DNA of 64,000 nt from an uncultured Prevotella sp. (lineage in GTDB: Bacteria; Bacteroidota; Bacteroidia; Bacteroidales; Bacteroidaceae). The stretch lies in assembly GCA_946540435.1 (NCBI GenBank), contig CAMNII010000006.1, positions 1 to 64,000 of the forward strand. Reading direction: 5' to 3'. The notes under the pieces are model-generated. The model was not told the DNA's origin. It made no database searches and saw only the letters and a list, made by a program, of their open reading frames with translations. Shown piece after piece: positions 25,583 through 33,893 of the stretch. Positions within the stretch are counted from its first letter, which is position 1; each line of letters begins with the position of its first letter. The translations under genes were made by a program, and so were the position numbers.

Positions 25583-26332
25583 ATGAGCGTATATTTCCTT
25601 TCCGACGCACACCTGGGCTCGCTTGCCACTGCTGACAGACTCGGTCAAGAGCGGCATCTTGTAAGCTTCCTTGACAGCATCAAGGACGATGCCAAGGCCG
25701 TCTACCTGCTGGGCGACATGTTCGACTTCTGGAACGAGTACCGCCATGTGGTGCCGAAGGGTTTTACGCGCTTTCTCGGTAAGCTCTCCGAACTCACCGA
25801 CCACGGCGTCGAGGTGCACTATTTCACAGGCAACCACGACATATGGACCTACGGCTATCTTGAAGAGGAATGCGGCGTCATCCTGCACCGCGAACCCTTG
25901 ATGACAACTATCGGCGGAAAGACTTTCTATCTGGCCCACGGCGACGGACTCGGCGACCCTGACCCTGTGTTCAGGTTCCTTCGCGCCGTCTTTCATAACC
26001 GTTTCTGCCAGCGCCTGCTGAACTTCGCCCACCCCTGGTGGGGCATGCAGCTCGGACTTCAATGGGCCAAGCACTCCCGGCTGAAGCGCGACGGCGGCCG
26101 AGAGCTTCCTTTCCTGGGTGAGGACAAAGAATACCTCATACAGTATACCAAGCAGCTCATCGCCCGGCAGCCCGACATAGACTACTGCCTCTACGGCCAC
26201 CGCCACATCGCCCTCGACTTCCCGCTGGAAGGCAACCGGCGCATGGTGATTCTCGGCGACTGGCTCTGGCAGTATACCTATGCCGTCTTCGATGGCGAGA
26301 CCCTTGAACTCAAAACTTTCCATCAGCAATAA
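25583..26332 (+). CDS. lpxH: UDP-2,3-diacylglucosamine diphosphatase (LpxH-like)
   Basis: Calcineurin-fold metallohydrolase expected to remove UMP from UDP-2,3-diacylglucosamine in lipid A synthesis, at the inner face of the inner membrane. Metal-ligand motifs appear in order: FLSDAHLGS, LGDMFDFWNEY, FTGNHDIW, LAHGDGLGD and YGHRHIALD. The start at 25583 (MSVYFLSDAHLG) places the first motif at residue 5, as in the family. 249 residues is typical. Distinguished from general phosphoesterases by the FDFWNEYR and HPWWGM segments of Bacteroidota LpxH. Confidence 0.88.
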   Translation: MSVYFLSDAHLGSLATADRLGQERHLVSFLDSIKDDAKAVYLLGDMFDFWNEYRHVVPKGFTRFLGKLSELTDHGVEVHYFTGNHDIWTYGYLEEECGVILHREPLMTTIGGKTFYLAHGDGLGDPDPVFRFLRAVFHNRFCQRLLNFAHPWWGMQLGLQWAKHSRLKRDGGRELPFLGEDKEYLIQYTKQLIARQPDIDYCLYGHRHIALDFPLEGNRRMVILGDWLWQYTYAVFDGETLELKTFHQQ

Positions 26333-26362
26333 TTATCAACCAACATTACATCCACAAACACA

Positions 26363-27058
26363 ATGAGAACCTTAAAGACCATCATCATCGCAGCCTCACT
26401 GCTGCTCTCAGCAAACGCCATGCAGGCTCAGCGCCACGATTTCGCATGCTACGACTGCTACGCCAAGGCTAACGCAGAACTCGGCAAGCCAGCCAAAGGC
26501 GAGAAACGCGTCGTATTCCTTGGAAACAGCATCACCTGGGGATGGGTAGAACAGCATCCCGAATTCTTCAAAGACAACGGCTTCATCGGACGCGGTATCA
26601 GCGGACAGACCTCCTACCAGTTCCTGTTGCGTTTCCGCCAGGACGTCATCGACCTGCAGCCGAAGGTTGTCGTCATCAACTACGGAACAAACGATATCGC
26701 CGAGAACACCGGCAAGTATGACGAAGACCAGACCTTCGGTAACGTTGTCTCGATGTGCGAGCTGGCCAAAGCCAATAAGATAAAGGTCATCCTCACCTCC
26801 ACGCTTCCTGCCGGCAACTTCCCCTGGCGCCTCGAGATAAAAGACTCCATGGAGAAAATCCGCAGTCTGAACGCCCGCGTGAAAGCCTATGCCGACAGCC
26901 AGAAGATACCCTTCGTCGACTATTTCAGCGCCATGCTCAACGAAGACGGCACTCGCATGAATCCCGAGTACACTCCCGAGCAGGTACATCCCAACAAGAA
27001 AGGCTATGAGGTGATGGAAAGCCTCATCCTGCCCGTTGTCAAGAAGCTAAGGAAATAA
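26363..27058 (+). CDS. Secreted SGNH/GDSL hydrolase
   Basis: Likely periplasmic or secreted esterase, often acting on acetylated sugars. Signal peptide MRTLKTIIIAASLLLSANAMQAQ. The four SGNH blocks are visible: block I VVFLGNSIT (catalytic Ser in GNSIT), block II GRGISGQTSYQ, block III INYGTNDI (Asn) and block V HPNKKGYEVM (Asp/His dyad region EQVHPNKKG). 231 residues is normal. It lies between lpxH and a clostripain-like peptidase in a plus-strand run; proximity to glycoside hydrolases supports a carbohydrate-deacetylating role, which is inference. Confidence 0.88.
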   Translation: MRTLKTIIIAASLLLSANAMQAQRHDFACYDCYAKANAELGKPAKGEKRVVFLGNSITWGWVEQHPEFFKDNGFIGRGISGQTSYQFLLRFRQDVIDLQPKVVVINYGTNDIAENTGKYDEDQTFGNVVSMCELAKANKIKVILTSTLPAGNFPWRLEIKDSMEKIRSLNARVKAYADSQKIPFVDYFSAMLNEDGTRMNPEYTPEQVHPNKKGYEVMESLILPVVKKLRK

Positions 27059-27107
27059 GGCCGGGAAAACAATTGGAAGCTACATTTTTAATTAATAGAG
27101 AGTCTTA

Positions 27108-28316
27108 ATGAAACAGCCCACCTCGGCCATCACCACACCGAAGCGGTCATGGAAAGCCCGCATCATGTGCAGCGGACTGGCATGGCTGCTCCTTGTCATG
27201 CCGCTTATCACCTCCTGTCACTCTCACGACGACCCAGAACCCGACCCCACGGCGCAGACTATCCTCTGGTACTTCCCATGGTCGGGCAACGACTACGACG
27301 CCGGATTGTACTACCACTTCCGGTCCAACATCACTGAGGTGGAACTCGCCATCAAGGAACGGAAGACCATGGCCAATGCCCGTCTGCTGGTATGTCTGGC
27401 CTCACGCCCCTATGAAGCCACCCTCTTCGAAATTAAATACGAAGGCAACAAGATCCTGCGTGACACGCTTGTCCAATACAGCAATATAAACTTCACCAGC
27501 GAGGAAACCATTCTGCGCGTCATCAACGACACTAAAGGCTATGCCCCTGCACTCCGCTATGGCATGATGATAGGATGTCACGGTCTTGGATGGGTGCCCG
27601 CCAGTCACCTCGCCACCGCCCGGCAAGCGCCGCGACGCCGCTACTTCGGAGGTGAGAAAGGCTATCGCACCGACATCACCACCTTGGCCGATGCCATCAG
27701 CAGCAGCAACACCCATATGGACTTCATCCTCTTCGATGACTGCTACATGGCCAACATCGAAGTAGCCTACGACCTGCGACACGTCACCGACCACCTCATC
27801 GCCTCAACCAGCGAAATCATGGCACGGGGACTGCCCTACCAAGACCTGTGGGCCCATCTCTCACCCACCCCGCAGTTCAGCGAAGTGTGCAATAGCTACT
27901 ACGATTTCTACTCCACCTATACCTATCCTTACGGCACCCTCGCAGCCATCGACTGCCGTGAGATAGACACCTTTGCCGCTCTCATGCGTCAAGTCAACGA
28001 GACGCACACGCTCAGCATCAACGACACCTACCGCGTGCAACAGCTCGACGGCTACGCACCCGCCGTCTTCTTCGACTGCGGCGACTATATTGCTAAGCTG
28101 TGTGCCGACGACCCCGCCCTCGTCAACCAACTCAACGACGTACTCCAGCGCCTCGTTCCCAGCAAAGTAGCGACAAAAAAGATCTTCTCCGTGCTCAATG
28201 GTTCCCACACCATTGATGTCAACACCTTCTCCGGCATCACCATCAGCGACCCCACCATCAACACCGACTTCGTCGCCGAGAAGACACATACCGCCTGGTG
28301 GCAAGCTACCCATTAG
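27108..28316 (+). CDS. Clostripain-like (family C11) cysteine peptidase lipoprotein
   Basis: A 402-residue exported protein with a long n-region and lipobox LITSC (Cys37). The family C11 catalytic His and Cys fit IGCHGLGWVPAS and LFDDCYMANIEVAYDLR. The strand AQTILWYFPWSGNDYDAGLYY matches the start of the clostripain fold, and the following HLIASTSEIMARGLPYQ is the usual segment after the Cys. Substrate is unknown; relatives cleave after basic residues. It sits 49 nt after the SGNH hydrolase and 60 nt before a GH106-like enzyme, an unusual neighbourhood for a peptidase. Confidence 0.85.
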   Translation: MKQPTSAITTPKRSWKARIMCSGLAWLLLVMPLITSCHSHDDPEPDPTAQTILWYFPWSGNDYDAGLYYHFRSNITEVELAIKERKTMANARLLVCLASRPYEATLFEIKYEGNKILRDTLVQYSNINFTSEETILRVINDTKGYAPALRYGMMIGCHGLGWVPASHLATARQAPRRRYFGGEKGYRTDITTLADAISSSNTHMDFILFDDCYMANIEVAYDLRHVTDHLIASTSEIMARGLPYQDLWAHLSPTPQFSEVCNSYYDFYSTYTYPYGTLAAIDCREIDTFAALMRQVNETHTLSINDTYRVQQLDGYAPAVFFDCGDYIAKLCADDPALVNQLNDVLQRLVPSKVATKKIFSVLNGSHTIDVNTFSGITISDPTINTDFVAEKTHTAWWQATH

Positions 28317-28376
28317 AACGTTTACCAAGCCTGCTAAGCCTGTATACTCTGCGAGGCGCAAAAATAGAAAAAGAAT

Positions 28377-31300
28377 ATGATCGTACATGGCATCAACAAA
28401 GGGAGAACCTGCCGGATGGTCATCCTGCCCATCATCGTTTTAGTTTTCTTCACTTCCGTTTCGGCACAGCCGCTCTCTCAGGAAGATAACGGCCGACAAG
28501 CATTCGCCGGTATTGATGACGTGAGCGCAGGGTTTCGCCAGGTTCCCGACTCCATCCGCGCTGCCGTCTACTGGTATTGGCTGAACAACAACATCTCGAA
28601 AGAAGGAGTCGTAAAAGACTTACAGGCCATGAAGCGTGTCGGCATCACCCGTGCCTTTATCGGCAACCAGCAGACTGACGGACTGCCCTATGGACAGGTA
28701 CGATTGTTTTCCGACGAATGGTGGGACATCACCCGGACAGCCATGAAGACCGCTTCCGAACTTGACATCGAACTCGGAATGTTCAACTGTCCGGGGTGGA
28801 GTCAGTCGGGCGGACCGTGGATAAAACCGGAGCAAAGCATGAAATATGCTGAGCTGCACGAACAACACGTCAGCGGCAATGGCAAGCTACAGGCCCTGCG
28901 GCTGCCCGCCATCAACAGCAACCGCATCATCAGCGTGCTCGCCTACCCCACGCCCATGGGCACCTCGCAGACATGGACCGTGACACCACAGCCACACATC
29001 ACCCTTCAGACCGACAAGCCCTTCACCGTACGGACGCTCAGCATCACCTCCGACCGTTCCTACTCCGGAGGCGTGACGCTCAGCCACAACGGAAGGACAT
29101 TGGCATCATTTCATTTCGACCGCCACAACACCGCGCTGAACGTAGGGTTCAAACCATTGGCTCCATGGACCGTGACGCTTCCCGAGACACAAGGACAGAC
29201 CTACGACCTGCAGTTCGACAACACCTCTGACGCACAGCTCACCGTGACGCTCTCTGAGGTACCGACCGTCGAGCAGTATGCCGACAAATCACTGGCGAAG
29301 GTTTTCCAAGACCCCTTACCGGCATGGGACTACTACATGTGGAAGACACCTGCCGAAGCTTCGGACAAACGGCTGTATATCAACCCCACCACCATCGTCG
29401 ACCTGACTGACAAAATCATCGACGGCACCATCCTCTGGACCGTACCGGCAGGCCAATGGACCGTACTCACAGCCTATATGAAGACTACCGGCGTGACGAA
29501 CTCTCCCGCCGTGAAAGAAGGAACAGGACTGGAAGTGGACAAGATGAACCGGGAATATATCCGCCACCATTTCGACGCTTTCATAGGAGACCTCATCCGC
29601 CGCATACCGGCAGAAGAGCGAAAGACATGGCGTATCGTCGTCGAGGACAGCTACGAGACAGGCAGCCAGAACTGGACCGACGACATGGCTGCCACCTTCC
29701 GCTACACCTACGGCTACGACCCCATCCCTTTCCTCCCCACGCTGAAAGGCACTGTCGTGGGCAGTGCGGACATGTCCGACCGTTTCCTTTGGGACTTGCG
29801 CCGACTTGTTGCCGACCGTGTAGCCTACGACTATGTTGGCGGTCTTCGCGACGAGTGCCACCGCCACGGCATGACCAGCTGGCTCGAGAACTACGGACAC
29901 TGGGGCTTCCCTGGCGAATTCCTGATGTATGGCGGACAGAGCGACGAGGTATCCGGTGAATTCTGGAGCGAGGGTAGCCTGGGAGATATCGAGAACAGGG
30001 CGGCATCGTCATGTGCCCATATCTACGGGAAACAGAAGGTATGGGCAGAGTCATGCACCGCCGGCGGTCCGCAGTTCAGCCGTTATCCCTACCTGATGAA
30101 GCAGCGTGTAGACCGCTTCTTCTGCGAAGGCATCAATGCCAGCCTCCTCCACCTCTATATCCAGCAGCCCGACGATCGTCAGCCGGGTCTCGATGCCTGG
30201 TTCGGCAACGAGTTCAACCGCAACAATTGCTGGTTCGACGGCTTTGGCACCTTCATCGACTACCTGCGCCGTTGCAACTTCATCCTGCAGCAGGGACGCT
30301 ACGTGGCCGACATCGCCTACTTCATCGGAGAAGATACGCCGAAGATGACGGGGATATGCGACCCTGCCCCTCCACAGGGCTACTCATTCGACTATATCAA
30401 CGCTGAAGTGCTACTCAAGCACAGCCGCGTCAGCAACCATCGGTTAGTCCTCGACAGCGGGATGGAATACGCTGTACTCGTGCTGCCACGACAAGACACC
30501 ATGCGACCGGAAGTGCTCCGACGCATCAGCGAGCTCGTCAGCCAGGGACTGACCATCGTCGGGCCGGCACCACAGCGGTCGCCCAGCCTACAAGACTATC
30601 CGAAGGCCGACGCCATAGTCAGGCAGCTGGCACAGCAGCTATGGACTGCCAACGGACAATACGGAGCCGGACACGTCTATCCCGACGGGACCTCGCTCAA
30701 GGACATCCTGACGGCCATGGGTATCGTCCCAGACTTCCATACGCCAGAGGGCAAGCCATTGGCTTTCATCCACCGCGCCCTTCCCGACGGCGACATCTAC
30801 TTCGTTGCCAACCAGTCAGAAGAGCCCGTCACCGACACCGTTACCTTCCGTATCCCCGACAGCATGCAAGCCGAGCTATGGAACCCGGCAACAGGCGAAA
30901 GACGCGGCATCGTCAGCACAGCGACAGGCGGTCGGCAAAAGGTTGCGATAGCACTCGACCGTCTCGAAAGCACCTTCATCGTATTCAAGGCCCATGCCCT
31001 GCCGGCACGGACCGTTCGAGACACGAAGACCGTCACGACAGACCATCCTTGGGACATCACCTTCGCGGCATCAGCTGGCAAGCCCGCATTCGTCAGGACA
31101 GGGGTCGCAGAACTCACCGACTGGAGCAGTAGCGACGACCCTGACATCCGTTCGTTCTCAGGTAGCGCCACTTACGTCAACACCTTCCGTATCGACAGCA
31201 AGAAAGACCTCAAGAACGCCCGCATCGAGCTAAACCTCGGCAAGGTGATGGTCTTGGGTTCCGTGAAGATTAACGGGCAAGCAGCCGGCGGCGTATGGAC

Positions 31301-31523
31301 CTATCCCTATCGCCTCGACATCACCGACTATGTCCGCAAGGGTCAGAACCGCATCGAGGTGACGGTCTATAACAACTGGCGCAACCGGCTTATCGCCGAC
31401 GAACACCTGCCTGCCGACGAACGGAAGACCTGGACGAATATCCAGCCCTGGCAGAAAGACGCCGAGCTACAGTCTTCCGGCTTGCTCGGCCCGGTCAGCA
31501 TACAGATCAGCTACCTCCAATAA
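28377..31523 (+). CDS. GH106-type glycoside hydrolase (alpha-L-rhamnosidase family)
   Basis: A large secreted enzyme of 1048 residues predicted to remove terminal rhamnose. The N-terminal hydrophobic segment (MVILPIIVLVFFTSVSAQ) is a signal peptide; an in-frame ATG at 28416 is an alternative start. Family features are AAVYWYWLNNNISKEGVVKDL, the barrel strand LGMFNCPGWSQSGGPWI, the central VVEDSYETGSQNWTDDM and FPGEFLMYGGQSDEVSGEFW. The C-terminal beta-sandwich has LGKVMVLGSVKINGQAAGGVW. The activity could differ, since GH106 relatives are diverse. It is followed by GH3 61 nt downstream. Confidence 0.85.
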   Translation: MIVHGINKGRTCRMVILPIIVLVFFTSVSAQPLSQEDNGRQAFAGIDDVSAGFRQVPDSIRAAVYWYWLNNNISKEGVVKDLQAMKRVGITRAFIGNQQTDGLPYGQVRLFSDEWWDITRTAMKTASELDIELGMFNCPGWSQSGGPWIKPEQSMKYAELHEQHVSGNGKLQALRLPAINSNRIISVLAYPTPMGTSQTWTVTPQPHITLQTDKPFTVRTLSITSDRSYSGGVTLSHNGRTLASFHFDRHNTALNVGFKPLAPWTVTLPETQGQTYDLQFDNTSDAQLTVTLSEVPTVEQYADKSLAKVFQDPLPAWDYYMWKTPAEASDKRLYINPTTIVDLTDKIIDGTILWTVPAGQWTVLTAYMKTTGVTNSPAVKEGTGLEVDKMNREYIRHHFDAFIGDLIRRIPAEERKTWRIVVEDSYETGSQNWTDDMAATFRYTYGYDPIPFLPTLKGTVVGSADMSDRFLWDLRRLVADRVAYDYVGGLRDECHRHGMTSWLENYGHWGFPGEFLMYGGQSDEVSGEFWSEGSLGDIENRAASSCAHIYGKQKVWAESCTAGGPQFSRYPYLMKQRVDRFFCEGINASLLHLYIQQPDDRQPGLDAWFGNEFNRNNCWFDGFGTFIDYLRRCNFILQQGRYVADIAYFIGEDTPKMTGICDPAPPQGYSFDYINAEVLLKHSRVSNHRLVLDSGMEYAVLVLPRQDTMRPEVLRRISELVSQGLTIVGPAPQRSPSLQDYPKADAIVRQLAQQLWTANGQYGAGHVYPDGTSLKDILTAMGIVPDFHTPEGKPLAFIHRALPDGDIYFVANQSEEPVTDTVTFRIPDSMQAELWNPATGERRGIVSTATGGRQKVAIALDRLESTFIVFKAHALPARTVRDTKTVTTDHPWDITFAASAGKPAFVRTGVAELTDWSSSDDPDIRSFSGSATYVNTFRIDSKKDLKNARIELNLGKVMVLGSVKINGQAAGGVWTYPYRLDITDYVRKGQNRIEVTVYNNWRNRLIADEHLPADERKTWTNIQPWQKDAELQSSGLLGPVSIQISYLQ

Positions 31524-31584
31524 TCCGCAGGAGGATATATCAGGGGAAATATATTTAAAACTTAATAACATCATCGGAAAAACT

Positions 31585-33678
31585 ATGAAACCAAAAACCC
31601 TAATGCTTACAGCCGTCCTGGTACTCCTGGCGACCGCCTGTTCGCAGAACACTGCCGAACAGCGTGCAAAAGACCTGATTTCAAAAATGAGTATTGAACA
31701 GAAGAAATCGCTGATGCTCTTCTATTCCCCCGCCATCGACTCACTGGGCATCCCTGCCTACAACTGGTGGAATGAGGCGCTGCATGGCGTAGCCCGCAAC
31801 GGCAAGGCCACCGTCTTTCCCATGCCCATCGGCATGGCAGCATCCTTCGACGAGGCGCTGCTGGAAGAAGTGTTCACCGCTGCCAGCGATGAAGCCCGTG
31901 TCAAGAACCGTCAGGCCATAGCCAAAGGTGAAGTGGGCCAATACCAGGGTTTGACCTTCTGGACGCCGAATATCAATATCTTCCGCGATCCCCGATGGGG
32001 ACGGGGCATGGAAACCTACGGTGAAGACCCGTTCCTGACGGGTGTTCTCGGATGCGCCGTCGTTCGCGGCCTGCAAGGTCCCGACGATGCCAAGGTGCTG
32101 AAAGCCCACGCCTGTGCCAAGCACTATGCCGTGCACTCCGGACCGGAGCCGTCACGCCATGAGTTCAATGCCGAGGTGAGCGAGCGCGACCTGCGCGAGA
32201 CCTACCTGCCGGCCTTCAAAGACCTCGTCACGAAGGCCAACGTTCAGGAAGTGATGATTGCCTACAACAGCTTCCGTGGCAAGCCATGCGGCGCCAGCGT
32301 ATACCTCGTCGACAGCATCCTGCGAGGTGAATGGAAATACCAAGGACTCATCACCTCCGACTGCGGAGCCATCTCCGACTTCTACGAAGGCCACCACTAC
32401 AGCGCCGACGCTCCCCATGCCGTGGCTGCTGCCGTTCGCACCGGCGTCGACCTGAACTGCGGCGATGCCTACGAGCATATCCCCGAGGCTGTAGAGCAAG
32501 GGCTTCTTGACGAAGCCGATGTAGACCGCTGCCTCACCCGTCTGCTTGCAGCCCGCATCCGACTGGGCGAACTCGACCACAACACCGAGCCGTGGAACCA
32601 TCTCTCCGACGACATCGTGGAAGGGGAAGCGCATAAAGCACTGTCGCTGAAAATGGCCGAGGAGACCATCGTACTCCTTCAGAACAACAACAGCATTCTT
32701 CCGCTGAAAGGCGACGAGCGCATCGCCCTTGTCGGTCCTAACAGCGACGACCGCGAGATGCAGTGGGGTAACTACAACGGTATTCCCGACGAGACCATCA
32801 CCCTTGCCGACGCCATGAAACAGCGTCATGCCGACCTCATCACCCTCAAAGGGTGCAACCATGTCGAGAAAGACAAGGACCTCACACCGCAGCGTCTGCT
32901 CGACCAGCTGAAAGACATCGATGTCGTTGTCTTTGCCAGTGGCATCACTCCACAGCTGGAGGGTGAGGAGATGGGAGTCAATCTGCCGGGCTTCAGCGGT
33001 GGCGACCGCACCAGCATAGAGTTGCCTGCCGTCCAGCGCGAGACCATCAAAGCCCTCCACGCTGCCGGTAAGAAGGTCATCCTCGTCAACTTCTCGGGCT
33101 CTGCCATCGCCCTTGCCCCTGAGACGGAGACGTGCGAAGCCATCCTCCAAGTGTGGTATCCCGGCCAGATGGGCGGCACTGCCATCTGTAATATTCTCTA
33201 CGGTGATGCCGTCCCCTCTGCAAAGTTGCCCGTCACCTTCTATCGCAACGACAGCCAGCTGCGCGACTTCAACGACTATGCGATGACAGGGCGCACCTAT
33301 CGTTACTTCACCGACGCCCCGCTTTTTGCTTTCGGCTTCGGACTGAGCTATACCACCTTTGAGTATGGCCAGGCCACCGTCAAGGGGAAAGACCTGATTG
33401 TCCCTGTCACCAACACAGGTAGCCGCGATGGCAGCGAAGTCGTTCAGCTGTATGTCTCTCTGCCCGCCGATGCTGAAGGTCCTCAGAAGAGCCTGCGTGG
33501 CTTCAAGCGCGTGTCGGTTCCTGCCGGCCAGACCGTTGAGGTGGCGTTCCCGCTGACCGATGACACCTTCCTCAACTGGGATGCCGAGGCTCAGGACATG
33601 AAGCCCGTGAGCGGCGAATGGAAGTTGCTCTACGGCGGCAGTTCCGACCGTCTGCAGTCTATCGACTACAAGAGATGA
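31585..33678 (+). CDS. GH3 beta-glycosidase lipoprotein
   Basis: Predicted exo-acting beta-glucosidase or beta-xylosidase at the cell envelope. The signal ends in the lipobox ATAC (Cys19). The GH3 N-terminal barrel has PAYNWWNEALHGVARNG, SPNINIFRDPRWGRG-like TPNINIFRDPRWGRGMETYGEDP, and KHYAVHSGPEPSRHEFN. The nucleophile Asp259 lies in GLITSDCGAISDFY. The C-terminal alpha/beta sandwich and FnIII-like domain (FGFGLSYTTFEYG, SGEWKLLYGGSSD) are complete. The NWWNEALHG and SDCGA motifs resemble the xylan 1,4-beta-xylosidase branch. The gene ends the plus-strand run before the terminator at 33699-33739. Confidence 0.92.
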   Translation: MKPKTLMLTAVLVLLATACSQNTAEQRAKDLISKMSIEQKKSLMLFYSPAIDSLGIPAYNWWNEALHGVARNGKATVFPMPIGMAASFDEALLEEVFTAASDEARVKNRQAIAKGEVGQYQGLTFWTPNINIFRDPRWGRGMETYGEDPFLTGVLGCAVVRGLQGPDDAKVLKAHACAKHYAVHSGPEPSRHEFNAEVSERDLRETYLPAFKDLVTKANVQEVMIAYNSFRGKPCGASVYLVDSILRGEWKYQGLITSDCGAISDFYEGHHYSADAPHAVAAAVRTGVDLNCGDAYEHIPEAVEQGLLDEADVDRCLTRLLAARIRLGELDHNTEPWNHLSDDIVEGEAHKALSLKMAEETIVLLQNNNSILPLKGDERIALVGPNSDDREMQWGNYNGIPDETITLADAMKQRHADLITLKGCNHVEKDKDLTPQRLLDQLKDIDVVVFASGITPQLEGEEMGVNLPGFSGGDRTSIELPAVQRETIKALHAAGKKVILVNFSGSAIALAPETETCEAILQVWYPGQMGGTAICNILYGDAVPSAKLPVTFYRNDSQLRDFNDYAMTGRTYRYFTDAPLFAFGFGLSYTTFEYGQATVKGKDLIVPVTNTGSRDGSEVVQLYVSLPADAEGPQKSLRGFKRVSVPAGQTVEVAFPLTDDTFLNWDAEAQDMKPVSGEWKLLYGGSSDRLQSIDYKR

Positions 33679-33698
33679 TTGCCGATGCCATCCGTCAT

Positions 33699-33739
33699 AA
33701 AAGCGCCGCTCAGACCAGTATCGTCTGAGCGGCGCTTTT
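33699..33739. terminator. Bidirectional terminator between the GH3 gene and the GH116 operon
   Basis: A perfect 17-bp stem (33699-33715 with 33723-33739) with a 7-nt loop. It is A-rich on one end and T-rich on the other. It ends exactly at the stop codon of the minus-strand reading-frame remnant at 33739-33893. Confidence 0.9.
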
Positions 33740-33893
33740 CATAGTCGGATACCCCACGCAAAGCGCCCGACAATCTTCAAGCCGATGTTGGCGTAAGCCA
33801 GCACATTCCTGGGGTTCTCCCAGAATGTGTCGTCACCATCGGTGTTCCCTAAAACTGCCGCCAGGCAGTCCGCAGACGGGATGCATGTCCTGA
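33739..33893 (-). pseudogene. Possible 3' remnant of a lost gene
   Basis: On the minus strand an open frame reads through LAAVLGNTDGDDTF, WENPRNVLAYANIGLKIVG and RFAWGIRL and stops at 33739-33741, directly before the terminator hairpin. It looks like ordinary protein but has no start codon of its own and enters the GH116 gene in another frame upstream. I do not recognise the family. The most economical reading is the tail of a deleted gene whose terminator survived. Confidence 0.35.
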
